DNA from: Haloechinothrix aidingensis
GTDB taxonomy: Bacteria > Actinomycetota > Actinomycetes > Mycobacteriales > Pseudonocardiaceae
NCBI RefSeq assembly: GCF_013450155.1
Contig: NZ_JACCKD010000002.1
Coordinates: 734,531 to 798,530 of the forward strand
Length of the DNA stretch: 64,000 nucleotides
Direction of reading: 5' to 3'
The position numbers and the translations under genes are program-made. The notes beneath the pieces are model-generated. The model saw only the letters and a program-made list of their open reading frames with translations, was not told the origin of the DNA and ran no database searches. Shown piece by piece: positions 57,764-64,000 of the stretch (position 1 is its first letter; the number at the start of each line of letters is the position of its first letter).

Positions 57764-59608
57764 ATGCTTCTCACCCACTCGCCACCGGCAGGTGGCGCGG
57801 CCCTCGACCAGGTACTGATCGCGTTCGGGATCTTCCTGGTCACCGTGGTCCCGCTCGTACTGCTCGGCATCGCCGAGCGCCGCGGGCGGAGGACCCCGCT
57901 CGGGCTGCTTGCCGACTGGGCCGCCCGGCTCACGGGCCTGCCCCGGTGGGCGGCGCTGCCGATGGGCACCGCGCTGCTGTCCGGCGTGGCGGCCCTCGTC
58001 GGGGTCTACTGGGACGTCCCGTCGCACATCTTCTTCGGCAGGGACGAGGGCCCGCTGGACAACCCCTCGCACTACCCGATCTACCTCGGTCTCATCGGGA
58101 TCTTCCTGACCGGTGTCATGAGTGCGTCCCTGGCCAAGGAGCCACTACCCGCGCGCACGCTGCGGCTGCCGGGTAACTGGCGCGTGCCGATGGGCAGTGT
58201 GCTGATCACGGTCACCGGGCTCGTCGCGGTGGGCGGCTTCCCACTGGACGACATCTGGCACCGGCTCTTCGGGCAGGACGTCACCCTCTGGGGCCCGACA
58301 CACGTGCTCATGGTGGGTGGAGGTGTCAGCGTCGTCCTCGGCCTGCAGCTCCTGCTGGCCGAGTCCCGCCAGGTGGGCAGCTCGGGGCGGTTCGTACGCG
58401 TGCTATCCCCCGTGCTCGCGGGGGCGTGGCTGATGGGCGCCTCGGCGTTCCTGATGGAGTACGACATCGGTGTGCCGCAGTTCCCGCTGGCCAGCCAGGT
58501 GGTGCTGGTCGGGCTGCTGTCCGCGTGGGTGCTGGTCTTCGCCCGGATGCAGTTCGGCCCCGGCGCGACCGTGATCGTGCTGGCCGTGTTCTTCGCCTCA
58601 CGAGCGCTGTACGCGGTGTTGCCCGCAGCGCTGGACATGCCCACCTCCCCGTTCCTGCCCTACATCGGGCAGGCCGTCGTCGTGGAGCTCGTCGCGCTGG
58701 CCATGGCGCGCAGGCAGCTGGGTTACCGCTTCGCCCTCGTCGCCGGTCTCGCCAGCGGCGTGCTCGGCGTGCTGGCCGACTGGGGCTTCTCGCGCGTGGT
58801 GATGCCGTACGCCTGGCCAACCGAGCTGCTGCCCGCGTTCGTCGCGCTCGGTACCGCCGCCGCACTCGCGGGGGCGGCGATCGGCGCGTGGCAACACCAG
58901 CGTGTCGAGGCCATCGCCCGGCGCGACCCGCTGCGCCCCGCCGGATCCGGTGTCGAGGGCGCCGCCGGCGAGCGGTTCCGCTCGCGGCACGCCGTCGGGC
59001 TCGCCGGTGCCCTCCTCGCCGCGGCGCTGATGTTCGTGGCCGTCCCGCCGCAACCCCCCGAGGACGGCCTCAGCGCGGAATTCGAGGTCACCGAGAGCGA
59101 CGAGTCTCAGGACGTGGCCTACCCGCACGAGGACGCCGAGCCGCGCTGGGTGCACGCCACCGTCACGCTGCGGCCCGCCGACGCCGACGACGGTGCGATC
59201 TGGCTGCGCTTCCTGGCCTGGCAGGGCGGCGACTTCTACAACGTCGAGCTGGAGCGCGTCGACGAGGGCGTGTACCGGTCGACCGAGCCACTACCGGTCT
59301 ACGGCGAGTGGAAGACGGGGCTGCGGTTGCACACACCGCTGCGCACGATGGCGATCGCCCCGCTGTACGCCCCGGAGGACCCGGAGGCGAACGCCCCCGA
59401 GATCCGTGCGGAGTCCGGCGAGCGCGACTTCATCCACGAGATCTCGTTCCTGCAGCGGGAGCGCAAGGAGGACACGCCCGCGGTGTTGTGGACGCTCGGC
59501 TACCTCTCCGTCGGAGTGGTCTTCACGGTCGCCTGGGCCCTGTTCGCGTGGTGCTATGTCACGGCAGCCGCTGGGCAGGGGCGACGGGAACGGACCACGG
59601 TCGCCTGA
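57764..59608 (+). CDS. Polytopic membrane protein with His/Asp-rich loops and extracytoplasmic beta domain (function unknown)
   Basis: The 614-residue protein has about eleven hydrophobic segments between residues 16 and 432 and a soluble region of about 140 residues. One last membrane segment (about 578-602) ends it. Polar motifs between segments are conspicuous: WDVPSHIFFGRDEG (83-96), PSHYPIYLG (101-109), LDDIWHRLFGQDVTLWGPTH (161-180). The soluble region contains WVHATVTLRPADADDG and GVYRSTEPLPVYGEWKTGLR, which resembles FixH/YtkA-type Ig-like domains. The membrane His and Asp residues could bind a metal or form an active site. GGAAGGAA lies six bases before the ATG. I do not recognise a named family. 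Confidence 0.8.
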   Translation: MLLTHSPPAGGAALDQVLIAFGIFLVTVVPLVLLGIAERRGRRTPLGLLADWAARLTGLPRWAALPMGTALLSGVAALVGVYWDVPSHIFFGRDEGPLDNPSHYPIYLGLIGIFLTGVMSASLAKEPLPARTLRLPGNWRVPMGSVLITVTGLVAVGGFPLDDIWHRLFGQDVTLWGPTHVLMVGGGVSVVLGLQLLLAESRQVGSSGRFVRVLSPVLAGAWLMGASAFLMEYDIGVPQFPLASQVVLVGLLSAWVLVFARMQFGPGATVIVLAVFFASRALYAVLPAALDMPTSPFLPYIGQAVVVELVALAMARRQLGYRFALVAGLASGVLGVLADWGFSRVVMPYAWPTELLPAFVALGTAAALAGAAIGAWQHQRVEAIARRDPLRPAGSGVEGAAGERFRSRHAVGLAGALLAAALMFVAVPPQPPEDGLSAEFEVTESDESQDVAYPHEDAEPRWVHATVTLRPADADDGAIWLRFLAWQGGDFYNVELERVDEGVYRSTEPLPVYGEWKTGLRLHTPLRTMAIAPLYAPEDPEANAPEIRAESGERDFIHEISFLQRERKEDTPAVLWTLGYLSVGVVFTVAWALFAWCYVTAAAGQGRRERTTVA

Positions 59609-59687
59609 CGGGTGGCACGTCGAGGGCGCCACGCCGCCGCTCGTGTGAATCCGCGTGCGCGTCCCGGTACCGGGGGATCCTGGACGG

Positions 59688-60695
59688 ATGGCAGTCGCAC
59701 GGCGTACCCGTCCGGCCAACCGAGCGCTACGCGCCGTACTGATCACCGTCCTGGCGCTCCTCGTCCTCGCGATGGGCGGCGCGGTGACCCTGATCGCCAC
59801 CAACCCGGCGCCGGAGGACGGCTCGTCCTGGCAGCTCGGGGCCGACCTTCCCCAGCAGCGCGGCGAGGTCGCCTCCGCCGTCACGGGCGGTGAGCTGTTC
59901 GTCCTCGGCGGGCTCACCGGTCCCGGCCGCACGTCCACGGCCGTGCAGGCGTACGACCCGGCTGAGGACGGGTGGCGGAGCGCTCCGGACCTACCGGAAC
60001 CACGGCATCACGCCGCGGCCGCCGAGCTGGACGGGACCATCTACGTCACCGGCGGCTCGGCGTCGGCCACCGACTGGTCGCCGCGAACCGACGTCTGGTC
60101 GCTGGACAGCGGGGCGCAGCGGTGGAGATCCGAGGCGCCGATGCCCGAGGGACGCATGGGGCACGCCCTCGCCGCGCTGGACGGCAGGCTCTACGCCATC
60201 GGAGGCGACGGCCCGGCGACCGAGATACTCGTCTTCGAGCCGGGCGACGGCTGGTCACGCGGCGCGCCCCTCGGCGACAACCGCGAGCATGTCCGGGCAG
60301 TCACGCTGGACGGCGAGGTCTGGGCGATGGGTGGTCGTACCGACGGCCTGCTCGACTGGGTGGACGTGTACGACCCGGCCACCGACACCTGGCGGGCCGG
60401 CCCGACACTGCCCGAACCGATCAGTGCCATGGCGGTCGGCGTCGTCGACGGTACCGTCCACGTCGTCGACGGGGAGGACCCGAGCCTGCTCACCGGAGGG
60501 GTTTTCCAGCGGCACTTCCTGCTGCCCTCCGGCGCGGACACCTGGGACGAGGGACCCGGCTCCATGCTCGCCGTGCATGGCGCGGGGTACGGCGTGGTGC
60601 GCGACGAGCTGGTCATCGCAGGCGGTGCCAGCAGGCAGGGCTTGCTGTCCGCACTGTCCTGGTCGGAGACCACCCAGCGCTACGTACCGGACTAG
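59688..60695 (+). CDS. Kelch-repeat beta-propeller protein, membrane-anchored
   Basis: The 335-residue protein has one N-terminal membrane segment (about 15-40; VLITVLALLVLAMGGAVTLI) and at least five Kelch units with the GG...W pattern: VTGGELFVLGGLTGPG, ELDGTIYVTGGSASATDW, ALDGRLYAIGGDGPATE, TLDGEVWAMGGRTDGLLDW and VVRDELVIAGGAS. The propeller should lie outside the membrane and bind protein or glycan partners. The ATG at 59688 is preferred over one 11 codons upstream. It is 79 bases after the polytopic protein and may share its transcript. Confidence 0.88.
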   Translation: MAVARRTRPANRALRAVLITVLALLVLAMGGAVTLIATNPAPEDGSSWQLGADLPQQRGEVASAVTGGELFVLGGLTGPGRTSTAVQAYDPAEDGWRSAPDLPEPRHHAAAAELDGTIYVTGGSASATDWSPRTDVWSLDSGAQRWRSEAPMPEGRMGHALAALDGRLYAIGGDGPATEILVFEPGDGWSRGAPLGDNREHVRAVTLDGEVWAMGGRTDGLLDWVDVYDPATDTWRAGPTLPEPISAMAVGVVDGTVHVVDGEDPSLLTGGVFQRHFLLPSGADTWDEGPGSMLAVHGAGYGVVRDELVIAGGASRQGLLSALSWSETTQRYVPD

Positions 60696-60715
60696 CCAAC
60701 GCGCAGTGGCAGTGT

Positions 60716-60754
60716 GCCCGACACGGCGTGCCGGATCGCCCGACACGGCGGGGC
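60716..60754. repeat. GCCCGACACGGCG repeat pair
   Basis: GCCCGACACGGCGTGCC begins at 60716 and GCCCGACACGGCGGGG at 60738, 22 bases apart, in the gap between the convergent Kelch and sigma-factor genes. They belong to the same family as the repeats at 5757 and 21395. Confidence 0.7.
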
Positions 60755-62278
60755 TCAACCCTCGCTCGCCGTTCGCGTGGCGGTGTCCGTCCCGCCCGGA
60801 CCGGTGATCTCCAGGGTGAACGTGGCATCAGCGGGCGCGCACTCCTGCCGCGTACCGGTGACAGCGACATCTACCGGATCGGCGTCATCGACCGTCAGCG
60901 TGGCCGCGTCCGCGCGGGTCGACTCCCAGGAGAGCCGGTGCACCAGACCGTACAGGGGCTGCTGTGCCTGGTCATAGCCTCGCCTGCACTGCTGCTGCGA
61001 GCTCTCGACGTCGAAGGAGACGACCTCGGGAGCGGGTTCGGGCTGTGCGGTCTCGGGCACCTCCGTGGGCGGCTGCGTCGGCGCCTGCCGGGTCGGTGTG
61101 TCCCGGGTGGGTGCCTCCCGGGTGGGTTCTCGCCGCTCCGGCGGCGCGGGTTCCGTGGGAACCTCGCTCTCCGGCGGCCTCGGCGTAGTGGTGGCGCGGT
61201 CCGTCTCCTGGACCACGCCGGCCTCCGGCATCGGGCGCCCCGCGATGGGCGCTTCACCCGCACCACCCCACAGCAGCCAACCCCCGAGTCCCGCCACGAC
61301 CAGCAGAAACGTCGCGACCGCCCAGAACGCGGGACGGCCCCACGCCGATGCGGTCGAGGTACCCGCGGCCGTCCCGAGGCCCCGCACATCGCCGGGGGCG
61401 CCCGGATCGCCGTCCGGGGCCGCGGCGGGCAGCTCGACCGTGCCGGGGGCCGCATCTCCCGTCGGCACCCCGGAAGCCGCGAGCTCCCGCACGGCCGCCG
61501 CGCGCGTCGCAAGTGGCACAGCCAGCAACGGCACCGCCGAGAACAGCGCGGACGGCGCACTCACCCGCTCGCGCTGGTCGCTACACTCCGCACAGTCACC
61601 GGCATGCCGGTCGATGAGGCGCGCGGTCTCAGCCGTGAACCGCTCGATCCCGGCGGCGGCCAACTCCGCACGCAGCGCTACGCATCCCGGGCTTCCGTCC
61701 CGCCACAGCAGCCACGCGCGGACCGCACCACCCAGCCGTTTGCGCATCCGGAACAGTGCCTGGTGCGCCGCGTTGGGCGCCACGCCGAGCTCGGCAGCCA
61801 GCTCGTTCGGCTCCATGCCGTGACGCAGGTGCAGATCGAGCAGGCTGGCATCCCGTTCACCGAGCGCGGCGGAGGCCGCCCACACGAGGTCGTGCTGCTG
61901 GGCGCGGGTGAGCTCGGCCTCGGGGTCGGCAAGCGTGTTGGACTCGGGCCCCGGTTCGAGGGCCCCCTCATCAGCTGTGGGCACGGCTCGGCGCTCCTTG
62001 TCCAGCCGGTCCAGGGCACGGTTGCGCGCGATCCGGAGGATCCAGCCGCCGAACGCGGCGGGGGTATCCAACCTGTCGATCCCCTCCCAGGCCGCCAACA
62101 GGGCGTCCTGGGCAGTGTCCGAGGCCAGGTCGCGGTCGTACAGGATCCGCCAGGCGACGTTCCAGCACCGGTCGAACCAGCGCTGGACCAGGACGCCGAA
62201 GGCCGCGCGCTCGCCCGCGCGGCAGGCGACGACGAGCTCCTCGTCGCCCCGCTCGGAGTGTGCGGCGTGCTCGCGCAT
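60755..62278 (-). CDS. ECF sigma factor fused to zinc-finger anti-sigma-like and transmembrane segment
   Basis: Residues 10-90 are sigma region 2 (CWNVAWRILYDRDLASDTAQDALLAAW reads across 38-64), and about 130-185 is region 4 (LGERDASLLDLHLRHGMEPN, ELAAELGVAPNAAHQALF). The chain then continues into HAGDCAEC (205-212), the H-x3-C-x2-C zinc motif of anti-sigma factors, one membrane segment (297-318) and a Pro/Thr-rich stalk. The final ~90 residues are extracytoplasmic with paired Cys. Sigma and anti-sigma functions are normally separate proteins; here one 507-residue chain would be held at the membrane until cut or rearranged. GGGAG lies six bases before the ATG. The L,D-transpeptidase gene is 30 bases upstream in the same direction. 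Confidence 0.9.
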   Translation of the reverse strand: MREHAAHSERGDEELVVACRAGERAAFGVLVQRWFDRCWNVAWRILYDRDLASDTAQDALLAAWEGIDRLDTPAAFGGWILRIARNRALDRLDKERRAVPTADEGALEPGPESNTLADPEAELTRAQQHDLVWAASAALGERDASLLDLHLRHGMEPNELAAELGVAPNAAHQALFRMRKRLGGAVRAWLLWRDGSPGCVALRAELAAAGIERFTAETARLIDRHAGDCAECSDQRERVSAPSALFSAVPLLAVPLATRAAAVRELAASGVPTGDAAPGTVELPAAAPDGDPGAPGDVRGLGTAAGTSTASAWGRPAFWAVATFLLVVAGLGGWLLWGGAGEAPIAGRPMPEAGVVQETDRATTTPRPPESEVPTEPAPPERREPTREAPTRDTPTRQAPTQPPTEVPETAQPEPAPEVVSFDVESSQQQCRRGYDQAQQPLYGLVHRLSWESTRADAATLTVDDADPVDVAVTGTRQECAPADATFTLEITGPGGTDTATRTASEG

Positions 62279-62308
62279 GATCGCTCCCGGGACCGGATTC
62301 CCATCATC

Positions 62309-63109
62309 TCACGAGATCGTTACCGGCGTACCCAGCGGAAGCAGGTGCGCCAGCTCCTCGATCAACTCGTTGGAGATCCGCACGCAGCCGTGTGAGGACG
62401 CCTTCCCGATGCTGCTCGGGGTATCCGTGCCGTGGATGCCGACCTGCCCGTCGCCTCCCATGAACTCGGTGAGGACCTCGGAGTACGCGGACAGCCCGAG
62501 CGCGTACGGACCGTACGCCCCGCCGGGATCCGGGGTTTTCAGCTTGTCCGTGATGTAGAACCGGCCCGGCGGGGTCGGGTACGCGGGCTCACCGATACCT
62601 GCCTGCGTGCTCAGCAGCTCCTCACCGGAGTCGAGTACGGTCAGCTCCCTGCCGTCCAGGTCGATATCCACGGCAAGGTCGACCTCCTCGACCTCGACCG
62701 CGTCCGCCCGGACCCAGCCGGTCGCGTCGTTGGGCCGCACAGGGGTACGGACCTCGAACCAGCCGTCGTGCTCTGCCGCGCCGTTCTCGGTGATGAGCAT
62801 GACCGTTTCGGTACCGAACGGGGTCACTTCCGGAACCGTCCCGGACGGGGCCTGAGCCGAGGGGTGATCGTATATCGCCGTCTCCCCGGCGGCCCGCGCC
62901 ACCAGCGCGCCGGAGCCGTCCTGGCCGGCTGACGCCTCCTGCCCCGACTGCGCGGAACTGCCGGAGCCTTCCTCTGCCGGGGTCGCTGCCCGGCCCGCCA
63001 GCAGCACGGCAGCGGCCACGCCCACCACCACGAGCAGCACCGCACCGATCGTGGCCAGCACGAGAGCCGGGCGCCAGCCGGCCTCCCGGTCGCGAGTCGT
63101 GATGTTCAT
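62309..63109 (-). CDS. L,D-transpeptidase (YkuD domain)
   Basis: The 266-residue protein has a membrane anchor (about 19-41), a Ser/Gly/Gln-rich linker, an SH3-like module (about 68-125; WFEVRTPVRPNDATGWVRAD) and a YkuD domain with HGTDTPSSIGKASSHGCVRISN (active-site His240-Gly-Cys242-Val-Arg). Such enzymes make 3-3 cross-links in peptidoglycan or attach proteins to it. The ATG at 63109 has GGGAGG five bases upstream. It precedes the sigma-factor fusion by 30 bases, suggesting cotranscription. Confidence 0.93.
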   Translation of the reverse strand: MNITTRDREAGWRPALVLATIGAVLLVVVGVAAAVLLAGRAATPAEEGSGSSAQSGQEASAGQDGSGALVARAAGETAIYDHPSAQAPSGTVPEVTPFGTETVMLITENGAAEHDGWFEVRTPVRPNDATGWVRADAVEVEEVDLAVDIDLDGRELTVLDSGEELLSTQAGIGEPAYPTPPGRFYITDKLKTPDPGGAYGPYALGLSAYSEVLTEFMGGDGQVGIHGTDTPSSIGKASSHGCVRISNELIEELAHLLPLGTPVTIS

Positions 63110-63230
63110 CGGATCCTCCCGGGTCGTCTCTACCTCCGGGCCGCCTGCCGGCCCTGCCACCCGTCCTGACGATCCACCAGGGCCGGCCTTACACCCCGCA
63201 GCGCTGGATCCGGAAACGGCTGCCGGACAC

Positions 63231-63266
63231 GTGTAGGCCCGCCCACGAGCGTGGGCGGGCCTACAC
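63231..63266. terminator. 16-bp perfect hairpin between the acidic secreted protein and the L,D-transpeptidase
   Basis: GTGTAGGCCCGCCCAC (63231-63246) and GTGGGCGGGCCTACAC (63251-63266) are exact reverse complements around GAGC. It begins 12 bases after the stop of the acidic secreted protein gene in its transcription direction. It is the strongest terminator-like hairpin in this part of the window and would separate that gene from the transpeptidase. Confidence 0.85.
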
Positions 63267-63278
63267 GCTGCCGTGACG

Positions 63279-63953
63279 TCAGCCGGTGAAGTTCGGCTCG
63301 GCCTCCACGATGTCCCGGGAGCCACCGGAGCCGGAACTGCCGCTGTCCTCCTCGTCCTTACCGTCGTCTTCGCCGCCGCCGTCTTCGCCGCCGTCGTCCT
63401 TACCGTCGTCTTCGCCGTCGTCCTCGCCCTCGTCGTCCTTACCGTCGTCCTCGTCTGTGCAGTCGACGGTGACGACCTGCCACTCGGTCTCGTACGTGCC
63501 TGATCCGTCCAGGACCCCGGTCGCGACGCCGCGAACCTCGAACTCACCTTCGCCGGTGCTGATGAGCCCCGACTTGCCGTGTTCCGAACCGGACGATCCC
63601 GCGGGCAGCTCCTGCCAGTCGGCGCGGTAGATATGCGGGCCAGGGGGAACTCCCTCGCCGTCGATCTCGTACCCGACTCCCGCCTCGGGTTCGCACTGCG
63701 GCTCCACGGAGATCGCCAGTTCGGGATTCTCGTCGCCCGGATCCTTCGGCTGGAGCAGGTCATCGTCCGGCCGCAGCAGGTCATCGTCCGGCGGCAGCAG
63801 GTCATCCGGTTGCAGCGCGTCCTCGGGCACCGACGGTTCCTCCGGCTGCGCGAACGCGGTCCCCCCTGGCACGAATACCAGGGACAGGGCCGCGAAGAGG
63901 GCCGGGGTCCATGCGAGGCGCTGCCGTGTGGTCGGTGACGTCCTGGTGTACAT
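63279..63953 (-). CDS. Secreted acidic low-complexity protein
   Basis: The 224-residue product starts MYTRTSPTTRQRLAWTPALF with a signal peptide ending near GGTAFAQP. A repeat of PDDLLPPDDDLLRPDDDLLQP type lies at about 45-68, followed by a globular middle of about 100 residues with two Cys (QCEPEAG and VDCTDED) and a tail almost wholly of D, E, G and K (from about 165). Nothing matches a known enzyme; the tail could bind cations but lacks the spacing of RTX or EF-hand repeats. The ATG at 63953 has AAGGAG six bases upstream. Only 47 bases remain upstream before the window edge. Confidence 0.82.
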   Translation of the reverse strand: MYTRTSPTTRQRLAWTPALFAALSLVFVPGGTAFAQPEEPSVPEDALQPDDLLPPDDDLLRPDDDLLQPKDPGDENPELAISVEPQCEPEAGVGYEIDGEGVPPGPHIYRADWQELPAGSSGSEHGKSGLISTGEGEFEVRGVATGVLDGSGTYETEWQVVTVDCTDEDDGKDDEGEDDGEDDGKDDGGEDGGGEDDGKDEEDSGSSGSGGSRDIVEAEPNFTG

Positions 63954-64000
63954 GTCTGCTCCTTCCATCGATCGGCTGGCCCATCCAGCCGCGTCACCCC

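Noticed and set aside
63279-63953. RTX or EF-hand calcium-binding protein
   Set aside because: The acidic tail lacks the nine-residue GGxGxDxUx repeat and the EF-hand loop spacing; it is plain low complexity.

Overview
The window is about 70% GC with dense coding, short GTG/ATG-started genes behind GGAGG-type ribosome binding sites, FAAL, RpfB, DUF397/DUF5753 and actinobacterial-type enzymes. All of this points to a high-GC actinobacterium, most likely of the Pseudonocardiales. From memory of the Mycobacterium tuberculosis map, positions 1 to about 41,460 run (reversed) through the same gene order as Rv1025-Rv1002: DUF501, ftsB-like, eno, lipoprotein, mazG, mfd, tetR, glmU, prs, rplY, pth, pks16-like FAAL, ispE, rsmA, rpfB, tatD, metG, pabB, rsmI, pmt. 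This is therefore chromosomal core, not a plasmid or island, and no IS, prophage, integrase or CRISPR array is visible.

Layout. 1-5,700: glycolysis/division/house-cleaning genes on the minus strand (DUF501, FtsB-like, eno, VOC, mazG, SurA-like lipoprotein). 5,750-8,000: DUF3048 protein and an XRE-DUF5753/DUF397 pair inserted before mfd. 8,059-14,780: mfd, a lipoprotein sugar dehydrogenase, TetR, an acyl desaturase. 14,780-21,400: ~100-bp repeats, tRNA-Gln, a GGDEF protein, glmU-prs, rplY-pth. 21,500-28,650: FAAL, ABC-F, ispE, then a SAM riboswitch, a leader peptide and a MetN-like protein whose ATPase residues have been lost. 28,700-41,460: rpfB, tatD-metG, a PadR-controlled DrrAB-type pump, pabB, an MFS transporter, a 68-bp tandem repeat built on the rsmI 3' end, rsmI and pmt.

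41,700-47,330: TrkH-TrkA potassium uptake, a membrane Ser/Thr kinase with its kinase domain at the C terminus, and a GH20 hexosaminidase lipoprotein. 47,400-55,470: a GAF-LuxR regulator next to a tightly overlapping operon of branched-chain-type ABC transporter subunits with an acyl-CoA ligase in the middle, which suggests uptake plus CoA activation of a carboxylic acid. 55,490-57,600: an aromatic-amino-acid-decarboxylase-like enzyme and a conserved hypothetical, divergent across a GTTACC/GGTAAC operator from a 614-residue membrane protein of unknown function. 59,690-64,000: a Kelch protein, an ECF sigma factor fused to its own zinc-finger/transmembrane segment, an L,D-transpeptidase and an acidic secreted protein, all envelope-facing.

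Several intergenic regions carry short repeats and long hairpins (3,059; 5,757; 15,010; 19,858; 21,395; 37,147; 38,521; 60,716), which are a feature of this genome. The strongest unusual signals are the riboswitch-controlled pseudo-MetN, the sigma/anti-sigma fusion, the 68-bp rsmI-tail repeat, and the GGDEF gene whose coding frame extends upstream of any ATG/GTG/TTG.
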